From contig NW_026570274.1 of assembly GCF_019649055.1 (NCBI RefSeq), positions 186,001 through 250,000 of the forward strand: a stretch of 64,000 nt of DNA. The letters run 5' to 3'. Shown here one piece after another: positions 22,318 to 33,196 of the stretch. The notes under the pieces are model-generated. The model was not told where the DNA came from, did not search any database, and saw only the letters and a list, made by a program, of their open reading frames with translations. Made by a program: the position numbers and the translations under genes. Positions within the stretch are counted from its first letter, which is position 1. Each line of letters opens with the position of its first letter. The DNA comes from Paramacrobiotus metropolitanus (taxonomy: Eukaryota; Tardigrada; Eutardigrada; Parachela; Macrobiotidae).

Positions 22318-24796
22318 TTTAGCTGTGAATAATATTAAGTGCAAGACATTGGTTTGATCCAAAGAAAGCTTCAATATATTGGCTCGTGGAGTAATGGAAT
22401 TTAATCAAAAGAAACCCTGGTCATGCATAAGATGCTTCGTTTTCACATCTTGTGATGTTGGAATGTGTCGGTCGTATCCAGATTCGTAGCTCCACTGCAG
22501 CCAATTTCCGGTGATGATGCAACTGCAACGGTTAATCGGATCCTGGTGCTGATTAATAAGCACCAGGATCTGATAAATTTCGGGTCCGCAGTAACATTCG
22601 GTATATTAGTTCATCCAGATCCTGTTACATGTGCGGAAACTGTTGCACCTGGATCTGCTTCGTTTAATTATAGAAGACGTTTAAGGAACGCTTCTACGTC
22701 AGGGATATGTAGTGTTTCCGCTACTATCCGAAACTCAGATGACCAACGCAGATGATCCCTGCATTTTTGTTGCACATCCGTTAAGTCACGGCCTCGAACT
22801 TTTCCATTTACCCTTTGCTTTGGGATTTTGCTAACTCATGATCGCGTGTAATTTGTTCATTTTGTGCCTAGTACACAATATTTGAGAACAGACAAAGCAG
22901 ATTAAAAACATGTTATTATAATAACTTACTATAAAAGCCACAGCGCACGTATTCAATCGTGATTTATGACGTGAAGACGGAACAGCATGAATTATATTAA
23001 AGCGCGCGAAGGTAACCTTTGACAAAATATTACACAAAGGATTACAGTCGCCTGTGGTTTCATGGTCACAACAATCGTACTTGACATTCTACGTACTTGA
23101 CATTGTGAACGCCACTGGGCACTGAATGGTAAATTTCACCGACCACGTTTTAACCGATGTTTTCATCCATGTAGAAATTACTTGGTTTCAGTGCAATTAA
23201 GTCCCAAAGGTAGCAGTGCGTGAGCTGAATTAACCTTATATTTGATAACAACACTGACAGTTTTGAAACAGAGTCTACCGTTTTATCACGAAAAGAAAGC
23301 TGTCAATAAGGTGATGACCTGTTCAGATGTTTTGAGATAGCGTCGTGGTAGCAAAATATATTATGTTTTGTTAGCGCTACGTACTTCGTACAGAAGTTCG
23401 GTGCACCATGCTCTTTAGGCGCAATTATTACTGAGTTCGCAGCAGAATGTAAAGTATCTTATGCATAAGGCCATAAAACCCTGTCAGAAGCGACTCAGGT
23501 AAAAAGTTCTTTTGGATATCTGCGAAATGCGGCTTTCGAATATGTATCTGCTTGAATAAATGGATGCGGCAGAGAAACAAAAACAAGAACATAACCCACC
23601 AGATTATATATACTGTAATAAGAAGGTGCCTATTATTTTTTTTAGCTTATTGTGACACTGCTGCTTTGACAGGTGTATTCATGCGCTGCACCTCACTATA
23701 AGGTTTCCAGCTTCAGCGGAGTCGCTAACAGAGTGTACGTTGAATCCTAAATTCCCAAGCACAGAGTGTATGTCCATGCTTAGACGGATTTTTTAAAGTA
23801 CAGAGTACGAGTAAAAGGATCTCAAAGCTGTATTGGGCAAATCCCTTAAATCGCAGGCGGAACCCATAATCCACCCTCGCGAGCAGGCAATTCATTTCAT
23901 TCGAACCACTTAATACAATTGTACGGCACAGTTCTCCAGGTGTTTCACACTTAACGTGAAAAGAAAACGCTAATTCACAGCGCTAATTTTATATGTACTT
24001 GCTAACAACTGCCGGGCAACTGAGCCGCGTTGAAGTTTTGTAACCGGTTAGACCTGAGCCTGAATTCCGCAAGCTGCTGAAGGAACTGCATTTCCGGTCC
24101 CTGTGTTATAAGTGCTTAACAATAATCCAGCTGCGCAGCCCAAATGGCGTAAAATTGTCCGACAGTACAAGCAACTAAATGCAAAATGATTTTGCGCTGG
24201 GTGGCGAAATTTGTTTGTAGAGCACACATAATTACCATAATGCAGTGATTATTGAATTGCTGTTACGTATAACGTATAACCCAACTCATTTTCGAATCAG
24301 GTAACCAAATAACCGAATAAAGCAATCGGAAAGTGCAACGGCTTTTTCAGTGTACGTAATATGTATTTAAGCAATCGCAATACGATAGAAAAATTTGGTG
24401 TTCAGAATGAATCAACAAGCATAAAATCATAAGTATAAGTAAAATAACTGTAAATTAAAACTTTGTAGGTATAAAATATTTGATAATTATTAACTATTTT
24501 GTACTGATTACACGCTCAGTAAAAGTCGGCGTTGAACAAATTTTTGTAGAAAATCCACCAAAGATGTGTATGAAGGGAGAACTTAAACTTAGTGTAACAG
24601 ATGACTTTCATACCGTTGTCGCACAGCTACATTACGTACATGATTGGAATTGCTATAACCACTAGCATTTACGGAGGAAAAGAAGTACCTGCGATACTGC
24701 AAATTTTTTCCTGAAAATATTCTCCATTAACTGTTCCCAGATAGACATAATACTAAGAAAATACCCGTAAGAACAGAAGAACAATCTAAATTGATA
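22318..24796. other. 2.5 kb intergenic stretch between two GPCR genes
   Basis: No gene, RNA or transposon is recognisable. An open frame at 22465-22755 (+) contains a perfect hairpin and several loosely repeated ATCCTG/CAGGATC motifs and shows no protein-like pattern. The rest is AT-rich non-coding sequence. Confidence 0.4.
22539..22570. repeat. Perfect 12-bp-arm hairpin
   Basis: GATCCTGGTGCT (22539-22550) and its exact reverse complement (22559-22570) flank an 8-base loop. Further GATCCTG and CTGGATC pieces follow at about 22616-22660, suggesting the remnant of a small inverted-repeat element. Confidence 0.6.
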
Positions 24797-25877
24797 TTAG
24801 AACGAAGCTTGTGTTTGCTTGGTCGGATGATGGGTGGCGCTGGTTCTTTCGTGGAACGCGCTGACCACCGATATCTTATTAGTGCGACCCCTCGCTCGAC
24901 GGATCATATTCCTCAAGTGCATCTGGTACTGTGTCCCCAGAAGAATAAAAATAACCTGTAAGCACAGAGAAATGTTGTCAGCGCAGAAGATGTTTGAAAA
25001 ATGTGAATAATTTTACCGGCGTTCCTGCCGAACCGCTCAGTTCCAGTGCTTTCAAGCTCAACATCAGCATGTAACGACCAGTTAACAGTTCCGGCATGGC
25101 TGTATGAATTACCGGGATCGGGAGGAAACAGATCAAATTCCACATGTACGAGACGACCAATATCTTTGCCAGTTTACTGTGGCGTTGCTTTTTGACGGTT
25201 GCGTCCGTGTTTGTCTGGTCGTTCTTGGCTTTCGTTGCTAATTTAATCGCTAGTAAAACGTGCGCCAGTCCCTGAACGCCCAAAGGCAGCCACACCTCGA
25301 CGGCAGTCAGGACATAAAATAACGACTGGATGATGGGTTTCACGCCGCAGTTACCTAATGGGAACAACCGTGGTGATGTACCGGCAATGTTTAGCACCAC
25401 TAAAATTTCCAGAACAACCGGGACGATCCAGCAACCAGCGACGAATAATGCGGTTTTTGCGGGAGTGAAGACACGCCTGTATTGGTGCGGGAAATAACTG
25501 GCAACAAAACGGTTAGCAGCGAGAATGGCGGCCGAATAGTAGGTGGCGCTGATGTTGACTGACCGAAATAAATTAACCGCTGGACAATTAATGGCATCAA
25601 TAATACCGAACTGCGTGCGCAAAATAATGATTCGATCGCTCAGCGAAAACAAGGCGACATTCAGGAAATCCAGAATGAGTAAATGGCAGATCAAGACGTT
25701 GCTGCCAAATTTTTTTGAATTTTCTTTCATAACAATAATAATTAGGAGAATGCTGGTGAATGCTCCAATAAAACTAATAAGAAAGGTGACGCTGAACCAC
25801 GTGTACAGCGCCGGAAATGACGCTATCGGTTTGAAAACGGTGGAATTCAGGGGCAAGATGAAACTGTTGTTTGCCAT
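24797..25877 (-). CDS. Rhodopsin-like (class A) orphan GPCR, copy 2
   Basis: Two exons: 25877-25017 and 24955-24797; 339 residues. It is a clear paralogue of the GPCR 2.5 kb away: the same intron directly after GTP, the same NCP and LGNCG disulphide pair, AANRF instead of E/DRY, SYMWNLICFLPIPV in TM6 and VIFILLGTQYQ at the end of TM7. Both share FPHQYRR/FPHQYKK in the second intracellular loop. The ATG at 25877 starts MANNSF, followed by an extracellular N-terminus with an NST sequon. Both copies are open with good splice sites and same orientation, a tandem duplication. Ligand and coupling cannot be inferred. Confidence 0.86.
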
Positions 25878-26604
25878 TATTCGACGTTATCAGTGACGGT
25901 CAGTAATCGTGGAGAGTGTTAATCTGTTGAATAGTAAAATGCAAATAAACGGTTAAAACAACAGAATGATGTTAAGTAACAGGACATTTTAAAATATTAA
26001 ATAAATTTTGATCACGATCTCTTCAACTGTACGTTCCGATTAAAGAGCCGCATTACCTGTACCAACAGCAAAATTTGTTGAATGTGCTACTATGTAAATC
26101 CTACAGAAACTGCGATCATACAGCTTCAGCAATATGTGGCCGCATGCTGTATTTATTTGTTTGCGGTTCGTATTCCCGGAAGAGGAAGTAGGATGGTGTC
26201 AGTTGTATTGAATCGTGATAAGTAAGCCAGTTTTAGTACAAGCTTAAGGATCCTGTCGGCAACTTCCTTCAAGCAGATAGATTACCACTGTACTTGAAGC
26301 GATCCACATTCCCTGCGTTGCGGTCGCACCCAATTATCCACGTTTATCCACGTTCACGAGCAGGTGACGAACTACGATTAAGCCACTCAAAAAAGTGAGG
26401 CGGCAAAATTTTTCAGTTCATTTGTGCGTCAGTCAAAAGATAGTTCAGAGAACGTCCTTTTTTATTTACTAGGTGCTGTTAGTATATATCAGCGATTCAA
26501 TAACCAGTGAGCGCCGTAACTTCCATAACCAGTCATATTGTAGCCGCAACGTGAAGGTTACTGAATCGTATCAATTCGGAGCTATATTTATTAAGCCTGT
26601 GATA

Positions 26605-26805
26605 GCAATCAGTGGCGAAATTAAGGTGGGTGGGGATTCCTGGGCTAATGCCCCCCGTCGCTCGGACCTAAAAAAAATTCGCAAGAGGGAGTGCACTGCA
26701 AATTATTTTACGGCGGATGTCGCCAAAAAGGCGAGAGAATACTCCTCCTTTTGGTATGAGTTCTCTAGACCCCTCCGAAACCCGCCTAGGTTCGCCACTG
26801 ATTGC
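26605..26805. mobile_element. Short inverted-repeat element (hAT-type MITE candidate), 201 bp
   Basis: GCAATCAGTGGCGAA at 26605-26619 is exactly inverted at 26791-26805. The inner part starting CAGTGGCGAA resembles the CAG-starting ends of hAT transposons, and the next bases (AAGGTGGGT against CCTAGGCGGGT) continue the inverted match imperfectly. There is no transposase. I could not find a convincing 8-bp target duplication, so the class is tentative. The open frame running through it is not treated as a gene. Flanking 25878-26604 and 26806-27065 hold nothing else I recognise. Confidence 0.6.
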
Positions 26806-27065
26806 ATTTTGATTGCATAAAACGTTTTAGCGCAATCCAGGTGCAATGAAACTGATAAGAGCACTTTAATGCAAAGCCCTGTTCACATTTTTTTCTGTTT
26901 CTTGAAGGTTGAAGTGAAGGAAATATTGGTTTAGCAGCAAACCATACAAGATAGCACGGCTTTTTGCAGTTAACTGGTTGTTTTCCAATTTTATATTTTT
27001 AATTAACAAGTAGTTGCGTTTTTTGACTAATATAAAACCGAGCGGCTGTCACTGTGCACTTACAG

Positions 27066-27132
27066 TATTAATATTAATATATATTATATATTAATATATA
27101 TATATATAATATATATTAATATATATAATATA
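27066..27132. repeat. AT-only palindromic tract
   Basis: Sixty-odd bases built of TATATTAATA units in both orientations, able to fold into several alternative hairpins. Simple-sequence DNA, prone to slippage and assembly error. Confidence 0.8.
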
Positions 27133-27598
27133 GAAGTACTCATCATTACATGGCATCCCGTTTCCACTACCGGATAGCAAAGTTCAGTACGATAACCGAC
27201 ATTGAAATAATATTTGTCAAAAAAAGGACACTTCAATTTCAAATACGTATATTATGATAAAAGCACTGTGTAATCAAGTACAAGTGCGCATAGGTAGATA
27301 TAAAAGCAAATTTTACTGTATTTATGTATTTGTATATGTTACTCAGTTTGCTCACAGGGCTGTGCGCGTTACAAATTAAAGGTTGTTACAACCGGCGAGT
27401 GTTCCTTGTGGGGATTTATATTTGGGGCTGACCGACTCCACACAGCAACAAACTTCCTCAAATATTTAAAAGACATTAAGATGCTGATCCAACTATGACG
27501 ACAAACAGGACACTCATCCTATTAGAAAGCCATTACGAATCCACTAGAATCCACTTATCATAAAATAACAAAACATATAGCGATGATAAAGTAAATGA

Positions 27599-27899
27599 GT
27601 ACAAGGCAAGCGGCATCTCTTTCCCTCTCTTTAGTACCGTTTATCTCTTTCCCCGGCTGCATCGCTGCCGTGTGTGAGCGCACACGTGAAGCTTTGATTC
27701 AGCCTTTTCATAGGCGGCACAGCGCTCTTATCTGTGCACAGGATCAGTTGCGTAATCTGCCGCAGCCGCAAAACCGGTTTGGATGTGAAATAGCTGAATG
27801 AAATGTGTCACGTGTGCGCTCACACACGGCAGCGATGCAGCCGGGGAAAGAGATAAACGGTACTAAAGGGAGGGGAAAGAGATGGCGTTTGCCTTGTAC
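27599..27899. mobile_element. Foldback element with ~90-bp inverted arms
   Basis: The left arm (27599-27688, starting GTACAAGGCAAGCGGCATC) is inverted almost perfectly at 27809-27899 (ending GCCTTGTAC), around a 120-bp centre without coding sequence. The outermost TA could be a TA target site, as in Tc1/mariner-derived MITEs. Arm identity is very high, with only a few mismatches (for example GCGGC against GCGTT), so it is young or still exchanging. The open frame across the left arm is not a gene. Confidence 0.8.
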
Positions 27900-28061
27900 G
27901 GGTAGACTGTCGTAACTTGTCATAGACTATCATAATGGACGCGTATTGCAATTGCATCGTGTTAGTATTGTGTCAATTGTGCAACTTCCGGTTCATATCG
28001 ATACACAATTTCCGGCGAGTCTCACATACATGGATTAAGGCTGCTGCTAATGCAAAAAAAA

Positions 28062-28101
28062 GCATTAAAGTGCGTTGAAATTGCTTAACGCACTTTAATG
28101 C
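28062..28101. repeat. Perfect 15-bp-arm hairpin
   Basis: GCATTAAAGTGCGTT (28062-28076) is exactly inverted at 28087-28101 around a 10-base loop. It abuts the larger hairpin at 28098-28167. Confidence 0.85.
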
Positions 28102-28167
28102 GGTACTGTTATCTTGTTGGATGTGTCCAGTTTCTTAGACACATCCAACAAGATAACAGTACCGCAT
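28098..28167. repeat. Perfect 30-bp-arm hairpin
   Basis: The 30 bases at 28098-28127 are exactly inverted at 28138-28167 around a 10-base loop (CAGTTTCTTA). With the hairpin on its left it shares the ATGC at 28098-28101, so the two could be alternative folds. Transcribed RNA would make a long perfect stem. No open element or gene explains it. Confidence 0.9.
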
Positions 28168-28603
28168 ATCGCAGTTATGAACCTGCCTTTTAATTTCAGC
28201 GACCGGAAATTCGGGATAGCCCTTGCGGTGGATTGATGGAAAGTTTTCTTGCGTACCAAAGCGTAAGAAACCGTAGTGATTTTGTATGAAGTGAAAAATC
28301 TACAGTACATGGAAATATTGAACACGTACAACTGCAATCTGCAACGGGAAAGCCACTTCGCTATTGATTCCAGTTGAAGCGTCAACATGCTATGTACGAG
28401 TACCATCTTAATATGTAGCAGTCTGAACGACTTTATTTTACCATATGATCGGGTTAAAAAATACATGCAACGGAGATTTTGCTGACAACCAAGATAAGGT
28501 CAACGAAAAGCGTTCATTCCAAAAACGTTCGCAATAAAAATCATACCAAATAGTCCTGCTGACGTTATAGATTTACTGTATTCTTGCCTTTAAATAAATT
28601 TCA

Positions 28604-30186
28604 CTACAATTCCGGCTGCTGTGTTGCACATACAATTAGAGTTTTAACATTAACGTGCGGCGGCGCAGATAAGACGTATATAACACTATCGGCAATGTCC
28701 TTTGGGCTCAGTTTCTCAAACTCCGGTTGCTTCGAATAAGGCTGATCGGACGACAAATCTTGGACGTCGGCCATGGATCGCTGAAAAATTTCCGTTGCCA
28801 CAATACCCGGACTAATATCCTAAAATAATGCCGCAAAACTGTAATACTAATGTACAAGAGGAATTTAGTGTGTACCCTGACATATTATAAGACGAATTCA
28901 GCGTAGCATTATGCAAATTTGTATAACTTTCTTGTACTACGCTAGTCATCCGCTCGAAGATTTGTGTGGTAATATTCTTGTCCGAATGATGGAAAAGTCC
29001 GATAACGGGAGCAGGAGGAAGGTGTATAATGCGTGATGCGACATGGAATTTTTTATCCTTAACTACAGCAGTAATTTGTCGGAATTATAAAAGTATTTTG
29101 ATGCTGCTATATACCGTAATTCTTATATCGTTTTTTGGTTCCATTCCTCGAACTTCTCGATGTAGAGACTCCGTTAGGGAAGTCACCATGTGCTTGGTTC
29201 CGGAATAAAAGTGGCTTCCAGGGAAATTTACATGGAAATGACCAACTCGACTGCAAATATTTTTTATATTTATATTCTTACAATATTTATCTCGCATTCA
29301 TAGTTGTGTATTAGCAGATAAAGATGGCTTTACTTGCGAGGCTTTACTTGCTTTACGGTTTACTTGCTTTACTTGTATACATTATACTTTAGTATAATGT
29401 ATACAAGTATACATTATACTTTAGTATAATGTATACATTATACTTTAGTATAATGTATACATTATACTATAGTATAATGTATACATCGTTGTTGACAAGT
29501 GACAAGTATTTTACTAGGTTTATGATTATTAGCTGGAGATGCGTTTTTAACCGAAAGAAATGTCATGCGAATAGCCGAGAATCTACCTGTTAATGTTGAT
29601 GATGGTTCCATCACTGATTCCATCTTCTTGCATAAGTTTCAACGCTTCCCGTGCACACATGCACAATCCCATGATGTTAACCTGTGATGACCATCTTTAT
29701 GTAACCATAGTTGTGATTGTCGTTATTACTGAGAGGATGCCATTTCTGCAAATGCACATACCAATTTAAAAAGTAAATAATGCTGGTCTTACTTCTAGCA
29801 TTTCACGCCATTTCTCTGTTCGACCCGCTACCAAGGAATCCAGCTTGATCAGTCCGGCATTGTTAATCAAGACGTCGATATGTTTATACTGTTTCTTGAT
29901 ATGCTCGAACATTGCGCGGACTTCATTCTCGTTAGTAACATCGCACTTAATGGCATTCACGTTTCCAGGACCATTTGCATGTTTCTTCGCCAATTCCTGT
30001 CATAACCACAGATATATTATTCCAGCTGCTAGTGAAATTATAAGGCAAACTTTCCAGAATTTTGTCCGTAGTGCGTGCGCATCCAATCACGGTCATTCCG
30101 CTGTAGGCCAGCGCATCGGCGACACCGTACCCGATGCCGGATGATGCACCGGTGACCAGTGCGGTTCGTCCTTTCCAGCGCTCCAT
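28604..30186 (-). CDS. Short-chain dehydrogenase/reductase (DHRS11-like), copy 4, with a defective first splice donor
   Basis: Exons on the minus strand by comparison with the other copies: 30186-30055, 29996-29793, 29681-29587, 29250-29115, 28819-28604; 260 residues if spliced as in its paralogues. Motifs: TGASSGIG, GCARTT, INNAG, YSGTK, DISPGIVATE, VLSAPPHVNVKTL. It is the most diverged of the four (AYSGMT for ARSGMK, IKCDVT). At the exon 1 boundary the usual CTG-GTAAGT reads CTG-GAAAGT, so position +2 of the donor is A. Reading on, or using the next GT four bases later, shifts the frame. All other sites are GT-AG and the coding exons are open. It may be newly inactivated, use a rare GA-AG splice, or reflect a base error. 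It lies about 11.6 kb from the tandem trio and in opposite orientation. Confidence 0.82.
29375..29486. repeat. Array of palindromic 24-bp units in an SDR intron
   Basis: GTATACATTATACT and AGTATAATGTATAC alternate about four times; each unit is itself a palindrome, and the whole array folds in many ways. It lies in intron 3 of SDR copy 4 and is preceded by short TTTACTTGC repeats. A tandem array of perfect palindromes is unstable DNA and may be a repeat expansion. Confidence 0.85.
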
Positions 30187-31908
30187 ATTCCAACGTAATA
30201 TTGTGACAGTATGTACGCTCTGCGCGCAATTGTTTCCGGGTTGAATTTATATTTCAATGACTCCTAAACCGAATAGGCAAAGAGCACAGCACTTTCCTGC
30301 ACTAGAAAGTTTCTGCTCTGTCATTGGAAGCGTACTGTTTATAGTTACCGTCTTTACGCTCCAGACGATCGTCAGCCGGCGATTAGATTTTAACTGAACG
30401 GCAACTGTACCGAAGAAGTACCTGTTAATAGTTACCGTACACAGTGTGCTCTGCAGGAGTGCACGACATAAAAGCAACACAGTCTATCATAGAACCATTT
30501 TTATACATGCTATGAGTCTGTAGTTTTTAATACAATGTCATGGGACATGCTTATTGTGTTTACAAGTAGATGAAAAATTGGATGACAACCGCCACAACGC
30601 AGTAGATGCAACGCCGGCTTAATTCAGTATTATCTTGGACGCAAACAGTAGTAAACAATGGGTGAAAATGAGAAATTTCACGTGATTTCTCCAGTCAGTA
30701 CCATTGCTAGTAGTACTGATCGCCGCCCTTGGTAGTTTGACGGTTGTGCTACCGGTGACACGAATATGTCTAGCTGTGCGCACAAGGAAACCTTGCATTT
30801 GAATATGCGCAGTCAGATTAATAAAGTAATACGCGTTACCATTTCCCTGACCTTGTCATGCCTGACAGTTTCAGTAAACAACCGTCACCTACCTGTAATT
30901 GCCATTTGCCTTAACGTAAATAACAGCAAAATACTTCAGTTACGCATTTCTTCTTACAATGAATTAAATGTAAATGTAATCCACAAAAAGAATAACATTG
31001 TTAATAGACATAACCATATGTGTTTAGAGCGATTGGATAAAGCGTAACATTTTTTATGAAGCAATTTTGTCTTGTGACACAATCTGAATCTCATATTTTG
31101 AAAGTTATCATTGAATAGTAAGTATTATTACGGTTATTTTTGCCATCTGCTCTTAAGCAGTAAGGTTTTGCCACTGAATTCAATAATACGATTACTTCGC
31201 ATACAGACAATTTGCTGCTTTTACAAGGTGGCTGCTGATCAGCGAATGACAGCCACTGTCAGCCAGATACAGTGTAACTGGAGAAAACATTATATCATTT
31301 ATATGAGTCCTTGTTGTAAAGGTTACGATGTATAAGGCGTTGACGCACAACGCCCTGCCTTGAAGAAATTAACTTTATCATGCCAGTATTACGTGCGCAT
31401 GTCTTTCCATAGCGCGCTAAGTAGCTTGACCTTTTGACAGTCATTCCATCGAAAGCCAGTTAAGAAACAAACCGTGAATCATGTAATGGTTTTCTAACTT
31501 AAAATTGAAGAGACGTTAATGTAGCACGTTCACATTGCGCAACATTACATCACAGGGCTCAGTATGCTGTCTGCGTGTTTATTGCACTTTTCGAATGACC
31601 GAACGACGGAAATGCAAGTAATGGTAAACTCTATCAACAAGGCGAACAGACACTCCACTATTACATGTACCGGCAAAAAAGCACATTTTTTACTTAGGGA
31701 ACACAGCGATATTTTACTCGGAAACTGAAAGCCAAGACTGTGAAATTGACCTGCCACGAGGTCGACAACATTGGTGTCTGGTTTTGTGCGAGTAACGCCC
31801 GGCGCGATAGTACAGATATTTTCGGCGAATGCCAACAAGAGGAACTTTCCCGGTCACCGCTGGGGAACAATGGTCAATGGCGAACGCGGTCATGCAGGAG
31901 CGACAGGT
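30187..31908. other. Gene-poor stretch upstream of inverted SDR copy 4
   Basis: AT-rich, with scattered short open frames on both strands. None shows conserved motifs, a signal peptide or consistent splice sites. I see no RNA gene or repeat. Confidence 0.35.
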
Positions 31909-32069
31909 TTATCCGTTTTTCGACATCTTGCGCAGTTGATCGAAGTAATCCAATAACTTGAGACGGCAATCCACATGGGACGCGCAGTCCATTAGCGGGG
32001 AATTGTTGTTGAGACGTTTACTGCCCAAAGTGTTCTTCGGATCCTCTCTGGATGAACTACCGGCTCTGT
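31909..32069 (-). CDS. Candidate terminal exon of a small secreted peptide precursor
   Basis: On the minus strand a T-rich acceptor (TTTTATTTGTGTAG) is followed by an open exon ending in TAA at 31911-31909. It reads RAGSSSREDPKNTLG, then a dibasic site (SKR), then LNNNSPLMDCASHVDC and a helix-prone end LKLLDYFDQLRKMSKNG. A C-x5-C ring followed by an amphipathic helix and a final Gly (amidation donor) after a KR cleavage site recalls calcitonin-type peptides. That is a resemblance only. The exon is in phase 1 and I could not find its partner with a signal peptide, so the gene is incomplete and may not be real. Confidence 0.25.
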
Positions 32070-33196
32070 CTACACAAATAAAAAGTACTCGATTATTTTA
32101 TTATCACACCATAGCAGCATTTAGTTTCTTCGCTGAACTGATTTTAAAGCTGCCGGTGTAGAAACTGTTGACTAAACTGTGGGAGCGGCTATTGTAAAAA
32201 CTTCCTGCATTGTCGGTGTAACTTTAGCTACGTTTTAGTGCAGTAATGTAAAACGGTTTCATACAAATGCTCTTAAATCATAGCGGTGTTTTTTAGCTTT
32301 GACATCGGCACCAGCAGCAAAAAGCGTTTCGTAAAGGTATTTTTAGGATATCCTTTTACGCTTTACTGGAGTGTGCTGCAGAATTTTTAGTTATGCAAGT
32401 GTATAATTCTGATGCAACTATGGATTATACCATAATTTAGCGGTATGCCGAAACTGCCTTGTCGTTAATTACTGTAAACTGAGCGGGTGCCCTACAGGAT
32501 AATACATGCACAGCACGTAAAAGAACACAGCAAGATACACAATTTATTCCATGCAACAGGAACGTGTGGCGTTGATTACTGATCACAGACGGGAAGTAAG
32601 TTTTTCTATATGTTAATTACACCATATCTCCCACTGTGAACTCGCCCTGTGGTCCCGGATTTCTTCCTGTTTGCGTAGGTGGACCACATGACTGAGCGCC
32701 AATATCAGCATGATTTTACCACCTAGCTAATTTGTCTGCAATAACCCTGACCTTAACGTTCACCATGCTTATCTAAAACCCTGGTGTATTCTGCAGAATA
32801 TCCTGAATGCTGCCGATTGTTTCATCCGAACCTGGACATACGCACGCCCGATCTACATATTAGTAGACGTATTCGTTAAGCGAATTAACGGATATGATTT
32901 ACTGGGCTCCTTTTGTCCGTTTTGTGCCGTCAAGAAAGCAAAAGAACGCAGCAACAATTCAGCTTTCAAAGAAACGGTACAAGCTTTCACAGAAAGGTTA
33001 CTGTTTGCGTAGCCAAACTTAAAAATAGCCCCTTAAGCCGATGCCTGGATGTATTATTTCATTGACATTGTAACTCGATGGTAACCGTACTAAGTATAAA
33101 TAATTCGATCAAATAACTAAGAATTTTTAAAATTATCTGCGAAAGCATCGACATCGTTAGTTACTCTTCTAATTAATCATTAATTCTGCCAAGTTT
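32070..33196. other. Intergenic, no supported feature
   Basis: Any upstream exon of the candidate peptide precursor should lie here on the minus strand, but no start codon is followed by a convincing signal peptide. There are no repeats or RNA genes that I can support. Confidence 0.35.

Noticed and set aside
22465-22755. 96-codon plus-strand ORF
   Set aside because: Contains a perfect hairpin and degenerate ATCCTG repeats, with no conserved or hydrophobic pattern.
26473-26820. 115-codon plus-strand ORF
   Set aside because: It runs through both ends of the 201-bp inverted-repeat element and shows no protein-like features.
27595-27801. 68-codon ORF with Ser/Leu-rich start
   Set aside because: It lies on the left arm and centre of a foldback element; composition comes from the arm sequence.
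29375-29486. CRISPR-like appearance of a regular repeat array
   Set aside because: Units are palindromes without spacers, in an intron of a eukaryotic gene.
31545-31961. Overlapping open frames on both strands, one with APGVTRTKPDTNVVD reminiscent of an SDR loop
   Set aside because: No cofactor or active-site motif is nearby, and no exon structure like the four real SDR copies can be built.
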